Assembly (NCBI GenBank): GCA_031002005.1
Contig: JARYHS010009186.1
Span: forward strand, 187,390,437-187,454,436
From: Vandiemenella viatica
Taxonomy: Eukaryota; Arthropoda; Insecta; Orthoptera; Morabidae
DNA: 64,000 bases
Direction: 5' to 3'
A program made the position numbers and the translations under genes. Under the pieces are notes generated by a model, which worked only from the letters and a program-made list of their open reading frames with translations, did no database searches and had not been told where the DNA came from. Positions within the stretch are counted from its first letter, which is position 1; every line of letters starts with the position of its first letter. Shown piece by piece: positions 11,341 to 23,519 of this stretch.

Positions 11341-11363
11341 CATGGGTTCAGGCAAGGATATTC
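11304..11363. repeat. Perfect 23-bp snap-back hairpin at the LINE 5' end
   Basis: Positions 11304-11326 and 11341-11363 are exact reverse complements of 23 bases, separated by a 14-base loop. The left arm and the loop are genuine LINE coding sequence (SNSQHGFRQGYS). The right arm is an inverted copy appended at the break with the host SINE. Confidence 0.9.
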
Positions 11364-11385
11364 TGATTCCACGTTAAGACTACAC
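11364..11385 (+). mobile_element. SINE-B, 3' remnant after the LINE
   Basis: GATTCCACGTTAAG is the SINE-B segment expected directly after 'gtggtt' (compare 24755-24775 and 56697-56715). It completes the copy that starts at 9900. Confidence 0.65.
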
Positions 11386-13732
11386 CCGGTAGGACTACCG
11401 GGTTAGGTTCGGTAGCTACGATCAGAGACGCATTACGCGGCGAATCGAAAACTCTTTCACTTGACAGCCGATAAATGTCATAAGATGACAGTTTTATGTG
11501 TAATCTGAACAACGGAGTGTCCTAGATCAATTATATGAATAAAGCAAAGCTATTCTGAGGGTACGGTTATTTAAGGGAAATATAAAAATTACGAACTCGG
11601 GCACCTCTTAATCTTTTTTCCAGGTATCTTAACTACTGACTGAATTATTTAATTGCAGTGGAACATATTACATGAAAGCAGTTCTTCTGTACAACTATTT
11701 TCGCTTAGCATGACACCAGTTTTTCATTAAAAAATGTGGCAAGTGGATTCAATTACTTAACTGTATTCACTGAAGTTTCTTTTTTTAAAAATATTTGTTT
11801 CATTAACAAAGTAAACGATATGCAGTATTGCTATTTACAATGGTCAGAGAAACTGATCCGGTTTCTGGACTGCGTGATTTCTGGTTACGTGTGTGAAGTG
11901 ACCAGAAATTGCGATTTAGAGGTTAACTGGCTAATTCTTGAGTTAGTTAATAATTACACCTTTATCACGAGTCTTATTTAGAAATAGCTGTATGCTTGAT
12001 TAAATCAATGTTTTATAACTACATCTGACGGTGTAGAATTACTTAACAGTTGAACAAACTATATCTACTTAACAAACAGCTTTGGTGTCCAATTATGGCG
12101 GCTGGTTTTTTTTTTATTATGTATTGTAGGTTTTGTTCTGTCGGAAGTATATCAATTTTGTTATTATTTAGAAAAATTAAAATCACCGAATTTCCTAATT
12201 CTAAACTACAATTCACTTTACGTAGTACCTATAGTTAAAAAATTCCGCTGTAGATTTTAATTTTTTATCGGAGTTATGAGTAACTGTAAAACATGAGGTC
12301 GATGAAAAGTGAGATAAAGCGCATTTTGGAGATGAGGCCTAGATGGATAGCTAAACAAATTTGGAGTATTACGTGGAAGAGAAGATCATGACCAAAAGCA
12401 GCAAATGATTTGAGCAGGAAGGGTGGGAAATGCTGAACAAATTGTGTGCAGCACTGGAAGAATTTAAAATAAAAATTCGTGAATGGGCGGTGAGTAGTAA
12501 ACTGAATTCGCGGCATTCACCGATATAGTTAAAATTGTGCTTCCCGATATACCAGCATTCTAAAGCGGTCAAATATTATTGGATTACTTAAAGGGTTTTT
12601 TCCTTCAATAGTTGTTTTTTGTAATATCATTATTACTAGAGATGTAATGTATATCATATAACTTTGGCTACAGTAACATAAAAAAAAAATCACACGATAT
12701 GGTTTATATTCACAGATTTGAATGATGACAATCAGACTATGGCTAATTCTCAGGTATTATCTTACATCTAGACATTAAAAATGCCCCTTTTCGATTTCAA
12801 AAGAAATTAATTAAAATTACTATAAAAATAATGCATGAAACTTAAAATAGTTACAAACCTTAGGTTATATGTCGTTAAATTAGCGGACCGTATTTCAGGT
12901 GGAACAATGGATCGAAATGCTTTAATAACATTGACGCTTGCGCATTAAACGAAATATTGTTAAAGCCAAGTAGCTTTGTGGTATTTAATTAGTCTTTCAG
13001 TACTAACTGAAACTTCGTATTAATTTAGCTCCCTCTCTTTTGTGTTGGTATATTTTTAGAGTTGCCACCGTGTCCATTTCATTATGCCCTGCAGTCGACT
13101 GTCCTCAACCCGGATGTACTGTACTCTCGTTTCCGTCCGCCGACTGATATTATTTTGTGACTTCATTCACTAATGATCTCCTCAAACAATAATCAGCTGC
13201 GTTACGTCGAAACATGTACTATCTGACTGTTCCTTTGTACGGTGTAGCATGATAAATTCTCATAAAGATCGTCTGTTAGACGTTTTGGTGTAAAGCTGTG
13301 ATTTCCCGGCGGGTGTGCCGAAGAAAATAGACTTATCTTTATTAAAAACTGGTATCTTCCAGCACATTTTTTTTGTTATATGTTTATTATCCGATCAGCA
13401 AATTTAGCTTTATAGGATAAAGTTGTCTTTTACAATTCGTAGCATTCTTATTGACATGGTTGAGGTCAGCCCAATAGGGCCCCTCAGTAACTACATTACA
13501 GTGATGAGTAAATATTTTGCGACAATAGTGAAAACATTGTAAATAGTATTAAAACTGTTATTAGTATTAAATCAGCAATATATATATATAACAGTTATCA
13601 GTGTGAAAATAGTAGTAAAAAAAACCCAGTTGTAATGAAATTGATTTAAGATAATTACACTTTTGTTCATGGAATCCATATAGTTATTTTAGTTTTCAGC
13701 GCTGAGGATAATCTTGTTTCACAACATTTGGC
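11386..13732. other. No recognised gene over 2.3 kb
   Basis: AT-rich sequence with only short, stop-broken frames. A weakly transposase-like peptide on the plus strand near 12390-12500 (GWEMLNKLCAALEEFK) is not enough for a call. Confidence 0.4.
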
Positions 13733-14305
13733 TTACTGGTTCATTTCTTCTTCAGAGTCACTATTCGATGAGTAAATGTCTTGAGGAAGGCGTTTTTTTA
13801 GTCTAGTCTGGCCCGTTCTTTTTCCTAGCTCATAAAACCGCGCACCAGGTAGTGCATTCATTGGTTTTATAAAATTTTTAGTTTTTTGTCTTATGAATTC
13901 ATTAATGTAAGAAATATTTAATTCTCGATCTGACTGTTGCGTATGTACCATGGTGCATTCACAGCTAATCGGAGAACTTTATTTTTGAATATTTTCACTT
14001 GCTACGACTAGCACATCCCCATATTGGACATGCATATGTTATGAGCGGTCGTAATATCATTAGGCAGCATTCTATTTTTAATGATGATTTTATGTTTAAT
14101 ACTGGGTATAGTTTGTACAATATGGCATGGGCTTGGTTTATTTTATTATTAATGTGTGTGTTCCACGTTAGCCGCCTGTCAAGGACCGAGGTACTTAACT
14201 GATTGGTCAGGTGGGTTCCATGCAATATTATTTCCCATGATGTTATTGCTCACGCGGATCTTGCTGTGCGAAGTAAAGCGTTTGCCTTTTGTTTTTCTTC
14301 TAGTA
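13733..14305 (-). pseudogene. Jockey-clade LINE reverse transcriptase, C-terminal relic
   Basis: The minus strand reads, in order, a TRRKTKGKR / SVKYLG stretch, then LDRRLTWNTHINNKINQA, then LRPLITYACPIWGCASRS, and finally RELNISYINEFI. These are the thumb and C-terminal landmarks of Jockey-type reverse transcriptases (VKYLGV.LDR.LTW, I.LKPIWTYGIQLWG.A..SN, and the following '.L.I..V...I'). Frames change at about 14190 and between 13950 and 13995, so the copy is dead. The RT catalytic core is missing, consistent with 5' truncation. Confidence 0.82.
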
Positions 14306-14309
14306 GTAA

Positions 14310-14745
14310 GAAACGTCTGTAATATACAATCTTTGTTTCTGAGTGCTTGGACAAAAGGTCAGACAAAAGCATTTCACCTACCGGTTTATAATAGAGTGGA
14401 TGGTATATTTAACAGACCACTTTCAAGGTTTAATCTCATTAAGAGTAGTAACCGTAAACCTTATTTTCTTAAACCTCTTTTTGAAACAGTTTTTAAATTT
14501 GTGCGCAATTCAGGGATTTTGTTTCACCTTTTCTACATTCTGAAAACAATTCTCTTTCAGCTTTCTTTTTCATACTTGAGAATAAAAATAAGTAGCATGG
14601 AGTCAGATTCGTTAAGGAGGGTGGGTGAGAAACAGCTGTCATTTGATTTTTTGTCAAAAATTGCCAGACATTCATCGCTGTTGGTAGAGGAGCATTGTAA
14701 TAATGAAGTAGTCAAATCTCAAACTCGTACAATGTAATCTGTTTT
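14310..14745. other. No recognised gene
   Basis: A long plus-strand frame (14156-14737) crosses this stretch, but its first part is antisense to the Jockey relic and the rest has no recognisable domain. Confidence 0.4.
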
Positions 14746-14748
14746 TTC

Positions 14749-15030
14749 AGTGGTGGATCTAGGAATTTTCCGAGCTGAGGCCAAAATTGTGAGATTAACG
14801 TCCATGCGAATATTACTCGTATTTTGCCGCCCCTGTTCTCGGCGTCCCAATTATCACTCATTGTTGCCACCCCATTGTCGTCGCTCGAGACAGCAGTGGA
14901 GCAATCAAAAAGATCACCGTGACATAAATTGCCGACCTTCAAACACGAAGTTGCCGCGCTCCTGCAGTTGTCGCCCGGGGCAAATGCTCTTATTTGGCAT
15001 CCCCCCCCCCAACATATAGAACTATGTTTC
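14749..15030 (+). repeat. Dispersed 'GTGGATCTAGG' repeat, copy 3
   Basis: Begins CAGTGGTGGATCTAGG and contains 'ttccgagctgaggcc', 'attgtgagatt' and several GCCGCCCC-like words shared with 5563-5790 and with the interior of 7251-7492. A run of ten C lies at 15001-15010. The right boundary is uncertain. Confidence 0.5.
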
Positions 15031-16510
15031 TTTTTCACTGCCCCCACACAATTGTTTTAACTCTTCAATGTAGTAATGTTGAATAATTGTGGACTTCGTT
15101 GTAAGAACCCCATGATGTTGAAAAAACAAACCTGCACTGTCTTCACGTGGGATCTCAGTTACCTTGTTTGGTGCTGAAGCAGTTTTTCACTGGCGGGACT
15201 GTTGGTTATCTATAATACCACTGAACTAAATCCATATCGATTTCTGATTGTTGTTCCAAGACCTGGCACACACTAAAACGGTCGAATCTCACTTTCGGAA
15301 AGCACGTGCGAAACGAAATTTGCTGCAACACACGTCATCTTCAAATGTTGGTTTGAACTCCAAGATATATCAAATAGTTCCTCAAATTCGTCGATTTATC
15401 TACGCCTGTCAAACAAGCTGGCATCACTGATTCTTTTTCAAGGTTTTAATTAGTTCTGGAAGCCGGGAAACGATAAAGTTGGCGTTCATCTTCAATCGAT
15501 AATGAACCGCTTTAAAAACTAAAAACTACTTATAAATTCTTAATTTCTTAGGGTTCCGCGGCTGTCTTGATTTACCGCGTATGCCGCTTCTTTTATTTAA
15601 TTTCTGCGCTTCCGGCTGCAGAAAAGCAACTTTAACGAAGACAGTTGCCTAGTACCATGGAGGTGCTCCATGCTTAGTACTGTATGACGTTTGGTGCTCG
15701 TTGCTAATTGAACAAATGTAGTATCTCTGCCGAAGGCTGCAGCATCTCAGCCGAAAGCTCAATAGTGCAAATAAAAACGCGGCATTCCCTGCAAATCAAG
15801 TTATTGTTATATATCCTTGTCTGGTTTAAAGCTTCTTTTCTTGAAGCCTTCCGAAGCGTTGCAAAGGTTTACGACGCTGATTCCTTTTGCAGCAAACAGA
15901 ACTTTGTTACCACGCTACTCTCAAATTCCTGGCCTTGAAAACGGAAAAAAATTGCACTGAAATCTAAGATCCCGCCCAAAGAATAACGGTAGGGTAACTG
16001 ATTGGTAATATCGTTTAGTGAAAGCACACAGCGGAAGAAGTTGGTACTATCTCCCCACCACCTACCAGCAAACGGGCGTGGTAATGAGCCCGGGTCCCAA
16101 CGTCCTGACTGCTGTTTTTAGGAGGTTTCCCGTAGCCACCAAGGCGATTTCTGGGACGGTTCCTAATCTCCACATAATAAATTACACATTTCACAAACAA
16201 AAAATTCGTTAGCATACACAGAACATACGAGCATGACGATAAATCTCAAGAAATCAAGATGCCGATGATGCTGAAAACAAGAAAATATTTTATTATTGTA
16301 CTTTAGAGGTGCAGGACTTCATTTAATAAGCATGAATATTGAACAAATATGCAGCTATAAGGAATTTACGAAACTTCTGTTGTTTATTAGTACCTGAGAG
16401 ACCAAGCTTGCTTGGAATCTTATATATATATAGACAATATATATTATAAAAAAATAACTTAGTCCACAACCCGATTGTTGGATGGATCCACCCAAAGATG
16501 GCATATTAAG
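15031..16510. other. No recognised gene
   Basis: Nothing is supported here. The block at 16015-16215 is open on both strands and contains 'ggaggtttcccgtagccacc', which looks like dispersed repeat sequence rather than coding. Confidence 0.4.
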
Positions 16511-16511
16511 C

Positions 16512-16699
16512 CTACGTATCAGAGGTAGGACGGCCAGTTCTTTTACTCTGGGACCTACAGTTTAACGTGGAATCCGTATCATGGAACGTCCAAGCATCTC
16601 ATATCTTCATACGCAACTCTTAAAAATACCTGCTCCCACCGGACCCAGAATTTTTTTGAAAGCAATCATCTTAACCATTGAACTACCAGACCGAGCCAT
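16512..16699 (-). mobile_element. SINE-B, near full-length copy
   Basis: Minus-strand reading gives a tRNA-like head (GGCTCGGTCTGGTAGTTCAA, then 'tggttaagatgattgc', then GGGTCCGGTGGGAG) and the SINE-B tail GATTCCACGTTAAACTGTAGG. The tail matches the copy at 56543. Confidence 0.7.
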
Positions 16700-16842
16700 A
16701 TATATTTATATCAACACTAGTGTAAGCCCGTGACCGTTTTTTTGCGTATCGTCACGGGTCTAGAATAGTTCCAGTTTTTAAGACGAATGTTTATGACAGG
16801 TTGACATGATTTAACTAAATATAAATTTTATCTGTGTTTCAG

Positions 16843-16889
16843 GGTGAATAAAATCTCTGAGCTTGACGAATTCAGAAGCATTAATAAAG
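16843..16889 (+). CDS. Candidate 47-base internal exon, unknown protein
   Basis: Acceptor TTTATCTGTGTTTCAG and donor GTAGGT enclose 47 bases. Two frames have stops; the only open one encodes VNKISELDEFRSINK, with one leftover base on each side. The leading G would complete the CC left by the exon at 3635-3714 (proline). The trailing G would pair with the first two bases of 25836-25999 (AC, giving aspartate). No family is recognised. Short length makes chance occurrence possible. Confidence 0.4.
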
Positions 16890-18140
16890 GTAGGTATAAA
16901 ACACGAACAGAGACGATAGCACAATCGTATAATTGCTTAAATACAAACTTGACTTGTATCTCACCATTAAAGGTCACTCTGATAAATTTAGAAAATTCTT
17001 GTTTGCTTCGAGAGCATCACGTCTTTTATTGAGACTGGGCAAATACGTTTAATCATTGGTCATAGTATCTGTAACGGCCAGAGAACTTAATACACATTTC
17101 ATATTACTAAACAGTTGAGCAACTCCGAAGAAATGAATTGCCGGAATACTCGATTCGGTAACATATTTGGTCTGATGTCCACTTAAAATAACCTAATAAC
17201 TCACGTACAGAGAACATGAAGAAAGACCATTAACGATAGTTGTCAATAAAATACCTAAAAATCAAATTAATCGTAATGCATAAACTTTGGCCAAGCAACA
17301 ACATTCGTGAAAGTTTTAATTAAATTGAAATTTATCCTAAGCCGGAATGACAATTGGCATTCGTAGTTACAGCAGAGACTATGAGTAATTTAATTTTTAA
17401 AAGTTTTTTTAAAGCTGCTTTCATTAGCAACATGTTATTGAAAAGCAAATCGACGTTTTTTCAAATGTAAAGTTTATCGATATATTTTTAATTACAAAAC
17501 GCCACGAAGAGCAAACTTAATGAATGTATTATGGTAATTAATTTGGTAGCAGTTGCTTAGCTATTAAATTGTGGACATAACCACGAATTTCTGCTAATGG
17601 TATCTCTGGTCGCTGTATTGCGAGCGAAGGCTGACACGTGACACCGTACTGCCAGCAAATAGCTGGTGAGTGAATGATTGAGCTAACGAAATTATATAGT
17701 AGATATCTATACCTACTTAAGAACTGCAGTCGGTTAAATAAAATTCATGACTGCACATAGTTCAACACTTTATTTTCAATGGTCAGCTATATTATGGTTT
17801 TTATTAATTTTCATTTTACAGTTATCATCCAAAGCCGCTTCAGATTTACTCGTAACTTCCTCAAGCTTCTAAAAGATTACACAAAAAAGTGAGTTTTTTC
17901 AAGGATGACACCCATCTTATTAAATTTGGAAAGAAAAAATTATGTGCATATGAAATTTTTTCCAAATATATAAAGCCGCTTCAGACTTAATTTTGCCTCA
18001 AACCTCTACGAGATGGCGTTAGAGCCATTTCAGAAATACCAAGTATAAGTATTGATCGTTCTTTTTGTGAAATCGCGTTTACAAGAATTGGTCGTTTCCA
18101 GATATAAGTTAGGTGTGCTGCAGTGTCCGTGGATGCCGTG
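16890..18140. other. No recognised gene
   Basis: AT-rich sequence. A consensus donor-like GTGAGT at 17665 lacks a convincing acceptor upstream. Confidence 0.4.
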
Positions 18141-18146
18141 ACTGAC

Positions 18147-18236
18147 CTTGGTGAAGCCGAAAGCAGCGACTGCTGGCAGCAGCACTGCCAGCGTGAGTCC
18201 CAGCTTGTTGCTGCGCTGTCGCCGCGAGCAAACCAT
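18147..18236 (-). CDS. Candidate first exon with signal or anchor peptide
   Basis: On the minus strand ATG at 18236 opens 30 codons that end exactly at the donor GTCAGT (AAG|GTCAGT, phase 0). The peptide starts MVCSRRQRSNK and continues LGLTLAVLLPAVAAFGFTK: a basic N-terminus followed by a ~15-residue hydrophobic core. That pattern fits a signal peptide or an N-terminal signal anchor, so the product would enter the secretory pathway. An in-frame upstream ATG at 18314 would add 26 residues. I prefer 18236 because it gives a standard short basic n-region. The block is GC-rich within AT-rich flanks. Exons at 9319 and 8899 could follow in frame. Family unknown. Confidence 0.52.
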
Positions 18237-18272
18237 CTCTAACAGTGTTACAGTACCCGCCGCACGTCCACC

Positions 18273-18280
18273 GTATATAG
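18273..18280 (-). promoter_or_regulatory. TATA-like box upstream of the signal-peptide exon
   Basis: The minus strand reads GGCTATATACGG, placing a TATATA-like box about 37-44 bases before the ATG at 18236. If functional, transcription would start only a few bases before the ATG, so it may be coincidental. Confidence 0.22.
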
Positions 18281-18667
18281 CCAGGAAGCCGCCGCGCCGC
18301 AAGGACATCAACACGCCTCAGCGACCACCATTTAACGCAACTGTTTCAGCCAGACGGACGGTATGTGGATTATCTCTGGAGAGACAAACACACCATATGG
18401 TGCCAGGTATCTGTATTCATAATGGTGACGTAAATGCTTGGTGGGCACCGCTTCTGGAATACTTCTCTAAGGGTGGCATGCGACAATTAATCGCAAAAGA
18501 CATCTGAGCGAGTATACAGTGTTATCCTACCAATACAGTTAGGCTCAAGCTAAAAAAAAATTGTGACGGTATTATAATTAATTCGATAAAAAAATGACAG
18601 GTGCTCCGCGAGTTGGGTGCCAGTTGTAATTAATAAATTATGTGGGTTCCTAAAGTTTGGTGTTATA

Positions 18668-19113
18668 CAGGGTGTTACAAAAAGGTACGGCCAAACTTTC
18701 AGGAAACATTCCTCACACACAAACAAAGAAAATATGTTATGTGGACATGTGTCCGGAAACGCTTACTTTCCATGTTAGAGCTCATTTTATTACCTCTCTT
18801 CAAATCATATTAAACATGGAATGGAAACACACAGCAACAGAACGTACCAGCGTGACTTCAAACACTTTGTTACAGGAAATGTTCAAAATGTCCTCCGTTA
18901 GCGAGGATACATGCGTCCACCCTCCGTCGCATGGAATCCCTGATGCGCTGATGCAGCCCTGGAGAATGGCGTATTGTATCATAGCCGTCCACAATATGAG
19001 CTCTAACATGGAAAGTAAGCGTTTCCGGACACATGTCCACATAACATATTTTCTTTGTTTGTGTGTGAGGAATATTTCCTGAAAGTTTGGTCGTACCTTT
19101 TTGTAACACCCTG
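18668..19113. mobile_element. 446-bp MITE with 117-bp near-perfect TIRs
   Basis: Arms 18668-18784 and 18997-19113 are inverted copies of 117 bases with about two differences. The ends are CAGGGTGTTACAAAAAGG and its complement, flanked by TA on both sides (18666-18667, 19114-19115). The centre keeps, on the minus strand, the last codons of a transposase: MRRRVDACILANGGHFEHFL then TAA. That motif resembles the C-terminus of mariner-related transposases. The element is therefore an internal deletion derivative with elongated TIRs. Confidence 0.88.
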
Positions 19114-19117
19114 TATA

Positions 19118-19180
19118 TAATGAGGGCGCTAATGACCTCGCCGTCTATGCGCCCTTAAACCATAACAACAACAACAACAT
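19118..19180 (+). repeat. SINE 3'-tail fragment with (AAC)n
   Basis: 'gggcgctaatgacctcgccg', 'gcgcccttaaacc' and then repeated AAC form the 3' tail typical of a widespread insect tRNA-SINE group. Only the tail is present, directly next to the MITE end. Confidence 0.55.
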
Positions 19181-22100
19181 GTATATAATGAATCTAGTTC
19201 TTGCATCATAATATTGAATCAACTATCAAAGTAGTGCATTTGTTAAATATTTATACTTGGATAAAGAATAGGTTCTTATTGCTAAACGAATTAAAGCAAG
19301 GACAGTTAAACATTGATTTAATAAACGCACGTGTTGCAAAGAATCATACAGATTATATGAATTATTTAGGCGCATATATTTGACCAATATCGCACATTTG
19401 CATGAAGTGAGTACAAGAATTGAATTGTTCAATAAAGACGCATAACAGTGATGTTAGAGTCTATATGTTCACAAGGGCGACGGTTTAACTGCTTCAATGA
19501 TGTGTAAATAAGTTACCACATCCATAAACTGGTGAGCACAAGGCTCTCGCATCTTTGCGCTAATGTTAGCCTACATGGGTAGACCAGGATCATTCATAAA
19601 ACTGCAATTGTGGGGAAGCATAAAATTTTTTACCAGCGCGTTGATGATGCGAAGACACTAAGTTTGTCTTCTGGTCGTTCCAGCGCGAGGTAGTCTTAAG
19701 GGGAATAAGAAATGCTTCGAATTTAATTATAGGATATTATACCACTGTAGGCGGCATATAACAGACTGCCCTATTACTTTATTAGTAGAGAAGGTTTGAT
19801 GCGATTGAGACCCAGGTGTTGGTGTTGAAAGGTGGCTACAACTACGTCCAACTGCCCGCAGTGGAAGTGCTGGTGACGAAAACCTAGGACACTGCTGAGT
19901 GATAACTAGCTCGGTCCACGCCGATTTAAGAAGTGAACTTCTCAGATCACCGAGAGACAAATGACTACAGGGAACATCCTTGTTGCATCATTGGTGGACC
20001 CCGGAGAATCGTAGTTTGATGCGAAACGGAACACTTCCTGTGTTTTTGGATGGTTCAGTGTTCCTCACAGGTTCATGTAAGACAGTAGAAAATTTGTACC
20101 AGATACATGCGCGCCCAACTGTCTCACTATTGGCAGCCCATTCAAACACACAGGCGCGTGAGCATCCAGATCGTTCCCAGATGATGAATGCGAATCGCTC
20201 GGAAATGTCTCTTCCCGCTCAGCCGTTACTTAAAGCATCCACTTTTTCTTACTGTTTCGGGTACCAGCAAATATATGAAAATACAGAGCCGCCCAAACTA
20301 ATATTGCGGCGCACATGCTGACTGTAGAATTATTGTTCTTCCGCTGATTTCCACTATTTATAAATGTGTTTGAAACATACTCAGCAAAACATACAATCAG
20401 ACAATTCAGGATTTCCCGCTAATGAAATTTCAGGATTCTCCACGAGTCGTGTGCTCAGTATTGCAAAAAGAGAAAGAATACAAAGAAACCTTAGGGGATC
20501 TGTATTTACTAACTGGACTTCCATGTGATCGTAGTCAAAATTCGTTGCTTTATCAGCCTTTTGTGGTAGAAGAATGACATTTGTCCTCCTGGCTTTAGTT
20601 TCCACGTTCACCGGTAACAGTTTCTGTAGAGCAATGAATCTTTCTAACAGGAAGGGCAGTGATTGGACAGACGTTGGGGCGACTAGACCGTGACAGAGTG
20701 GCTGCTACCGATCTCCGTCAGCCGTGCGATCCAATGTGCGGAATCAGTCGCAGGATTTTGACGCTGTGGCCAGCCGTGTAGGTCGGTTGGAAGGGTGAGA
20801 ATCTATCAGCTTAACGAAGAGTGTACAGAACACGGATATTTCTTCAATGATAAAAAGTATTTCGGAACGGCTCCATCGGTTAATTCAATGTACTGTCAAA
20901 TAAATACTAAGAAAGGTACTTCTACCGCCACTTTAGTACTGGCGTCGGCGCAAGAAACGCGAAGATCCTATCATTAAGATATTACAGCCTTTACCTCTTA
21001 ACACAGTGCGAATACACACCAGTTTATTGGACAATTTGAGCTCGGTCTGCTTCTGTTGGAAAACAAAATATACTGTAAAGGATCTTCAGCTGGTCCATTG
21101 GGGGTAACTTACATCTTTCCCGCTAGCCTAATAATCATTTTGAAATAAAGTAATGATTTTTCTGTAACAGTAAATACTTTATCCTCTTTGAATGGTATAA
21201 AAATACTATAAAGTATCGGCATGGTTGAGCTTTTTAGTTTATGATATAGGATTTGTATAAATGGCTTTGTGAGAAAAGAACACCCATGCTAATCCTTTTA
21301 GGATTATAAAGCATAATTCTATAAATAAATTTGCCACTAAACTGAACTAGGTGAAAACAATGGGAGTTTTCTAGCTTGAGATTGTCTTTGAACGGAAAGC
21401 AAATTTATTTTAGTTTTAAAAGTAAGTATTCAGTATCACATCCTATATATTATTTCTAAAAGGTGTTTTTTGTGACGTGCCATCTTTCTCCCTGTATACT
21501 GAACCAGAAACGATAAACAAGGTATCATTTCAAAGATTAAGTTCTCCTCTTTGATAAATCATTAATTAAGAAAGGATTTTTTTCGAAATTCAACCCGAAA
21601 ACGGAAAAATTATGAACAGTCAAGGTCACGGGTATGCGACAGTTCAGAGTTTAACTACCAGATAGCGCTGGCGTCGATAAGGGGTGATAGCAGTGCTACC
21701 TATCGACATTTTCGCATGGGGCATAGTCGCGTTACCGCTAGGTATTCCATTTGACAAATAAACAATTGTTGCTTCAAAATGAGATAGTTCAGGTAAATTA
21801 TAACATAAATTACATTTTGTTTTGTGTTTTAAATTACAACGTGTGTCATATATATTATTAACGTGTAAAAAAGTGTTTTCTAATTGTTTCGTAAGATGTA
21901 ATCGTTTTGCTACGTACCTATTTCTGTTGACAAATAAACAATTATTAACAATGAGCTAGTTTTTGTTTCATCCGAATACAAACCATCAACTTCGTTATTC
22001 ATCGTATATCATTTCAGACTACTTAGTATAGACGTTACTACTCAATTATGTTTAAAAAATCTTGTTCTTCTTAGAAAATTTGTGAGCTCAACAAATCCGA

Positions 22101-22760
22101 TGATTTATTCAGGGGAACGTAAGCCTTATATGAAAAATAAAAATGTTTGATTCAGTGCGATCGTCCTTCAGTAAAATACAGGAAGGAGTGGCGTGTTGGT
22201 CATTGCCACCACGGTATGTAGGCTACACATTGTGTAATGGTGATGATTTTACTTCTTTTTTGACACTCCGGTGCGGTAGTGAAATGACCCTGCGATCGTT
22301 ATTTCCCGTAACATGACGGGCGTCAAAACATAAACTTGCTGTGTCACGTCACTTTATGATGTGGAGAATTTTGGGTCAAGGCATAGAACTCACAAAGTTG
22401 ATAAAGGTAGATAGATGACACTATGTTTTACAAAACTGTATTCAAATACAATGTTCCATATATAGTTTCAAGCTAAGTTACGAACTTCTAATAGCTGCAA
22501 CGAAACTGGTTATGTGCTATTATTTTATTATGCTCTGGGTACTTTAGGCGTTCTCAGTAGTGAATTGACTGATTGGGAATAAATAGTTTCGAGTCTCAAA
22601 TTCCCTTCACGTTTTTAGGGCCTCACCGCGGCGTGGCTATGGTTGGTATATTGCTCTAAATAATAGGCTCTGGGGCAAAGTAACTGACCGTTCCAATTCT
22701 CACATAATGACTGAATACGCCTCATTATAGATGTTCAAGCATACTTGTGAATTATTTTTA
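19181..22760. other. No recognised gene over 3.6 kb
   Basis: Several frames of 60-110 codons occur on both strands between 19700 and 20980. None has splice context, domain motifs or a repeated partner I can support. Confidence 0.4.
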
Positions 22761-22762
22761 CT

Positions 22763-22991
22763 TATGGCTCTAAGCCTTGTTGACTTTGAGGACATTAGAG
22801 ACGAGACAAGGCTGGAAGCAAGGAACTGGAACGAATTCATCCATTGCCTTCTGAAGGAATGATCCTGGCATTGGCCTTGAGTGATTTGTGGAAACCGTGG
22901 ATAACCCATATCTGGATGCCGGAAGGGAATTCGAACTCTCGTCCTCCCGAATGCGCGGCCAGAGCGTTACCTCTCACGCACCACACTTCGT
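22763..22991 (-). mobile_element. SINE-A, near full-length
   Basis: Minus-strand reading: head 'cgaagtgtggtgcgtgagag', 'cattcgggaggacgagagtt' B-box region, then the body 'tccagatatgggtt' and 'gccttctgaaggaat' in the expected order, ending in the tail 'agagccat'. Diverged but complete in outline. Confidence 0.75.
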
Positions 22992-23472
22992 TTGGAATCC
23001 CTGTCATTATAGTAAAATTTTCGGCGCTGAGCTCTTATGATATAATGGGCAGCAAATCATCTACTTCTGTGGGAAGCAGCACATTGGTATTCGCCCAAAC
23101 CGATTCGGGTAAATCGAGATAAGCCGAAGTTTGGATCGTTGGACTGGGATTCATATGGAGTCTACTTGACAGCTATTTCAGCAACTAATCTACATGTTTC
23201 GAAATCTTATTGCACAAACAAATAGTAATTGTGTCTCATGTTTCCACGGTGTGTTGATTCGGACCCCCGACCACCAGTGAATTTGTCGGAGGTTTTAAAC
23301 TAACACAGCTGCAAAGAAGAAATAAACCACTGGAATAAAAAACTGATTATGACACTTATGTGGGTCTCAGTGAAAAATAATACTTTTATCAAAGTTAAAC
23401 AAAACTGAACAATTACCGTTTTCCTATGGAATAATCTAACACAATTCATTTAGGGCAATTTAGTACAGCATA

Positions 23473-23519
<47 letters not shown>

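Noticed and set aside
12380..12510. hAT transposase dimerisation-type peptide GWEMLNKLCAALEEFK
   Set aside because: Similarity is limited to a few generic residues and the frame has a stop just upstream.
13170..13220. Hammerhead-like 'CTAATGA ... GTCGAAAC'
   Set aside because: The core has A in place of the invariant G (CTAATGA, not CTGANGA) and no clear stem II.
14156..14737. 193-codon plus-strand frame as a gene
   Set aside because: Its first part is antisense to the Jockey reverse transcriptase relic and the remainder has no domain.
17640..17670. Exon ending at GTGAGT (17665)
   Set aside because: No acceptor with a pyrimidine tract is visible upstream.
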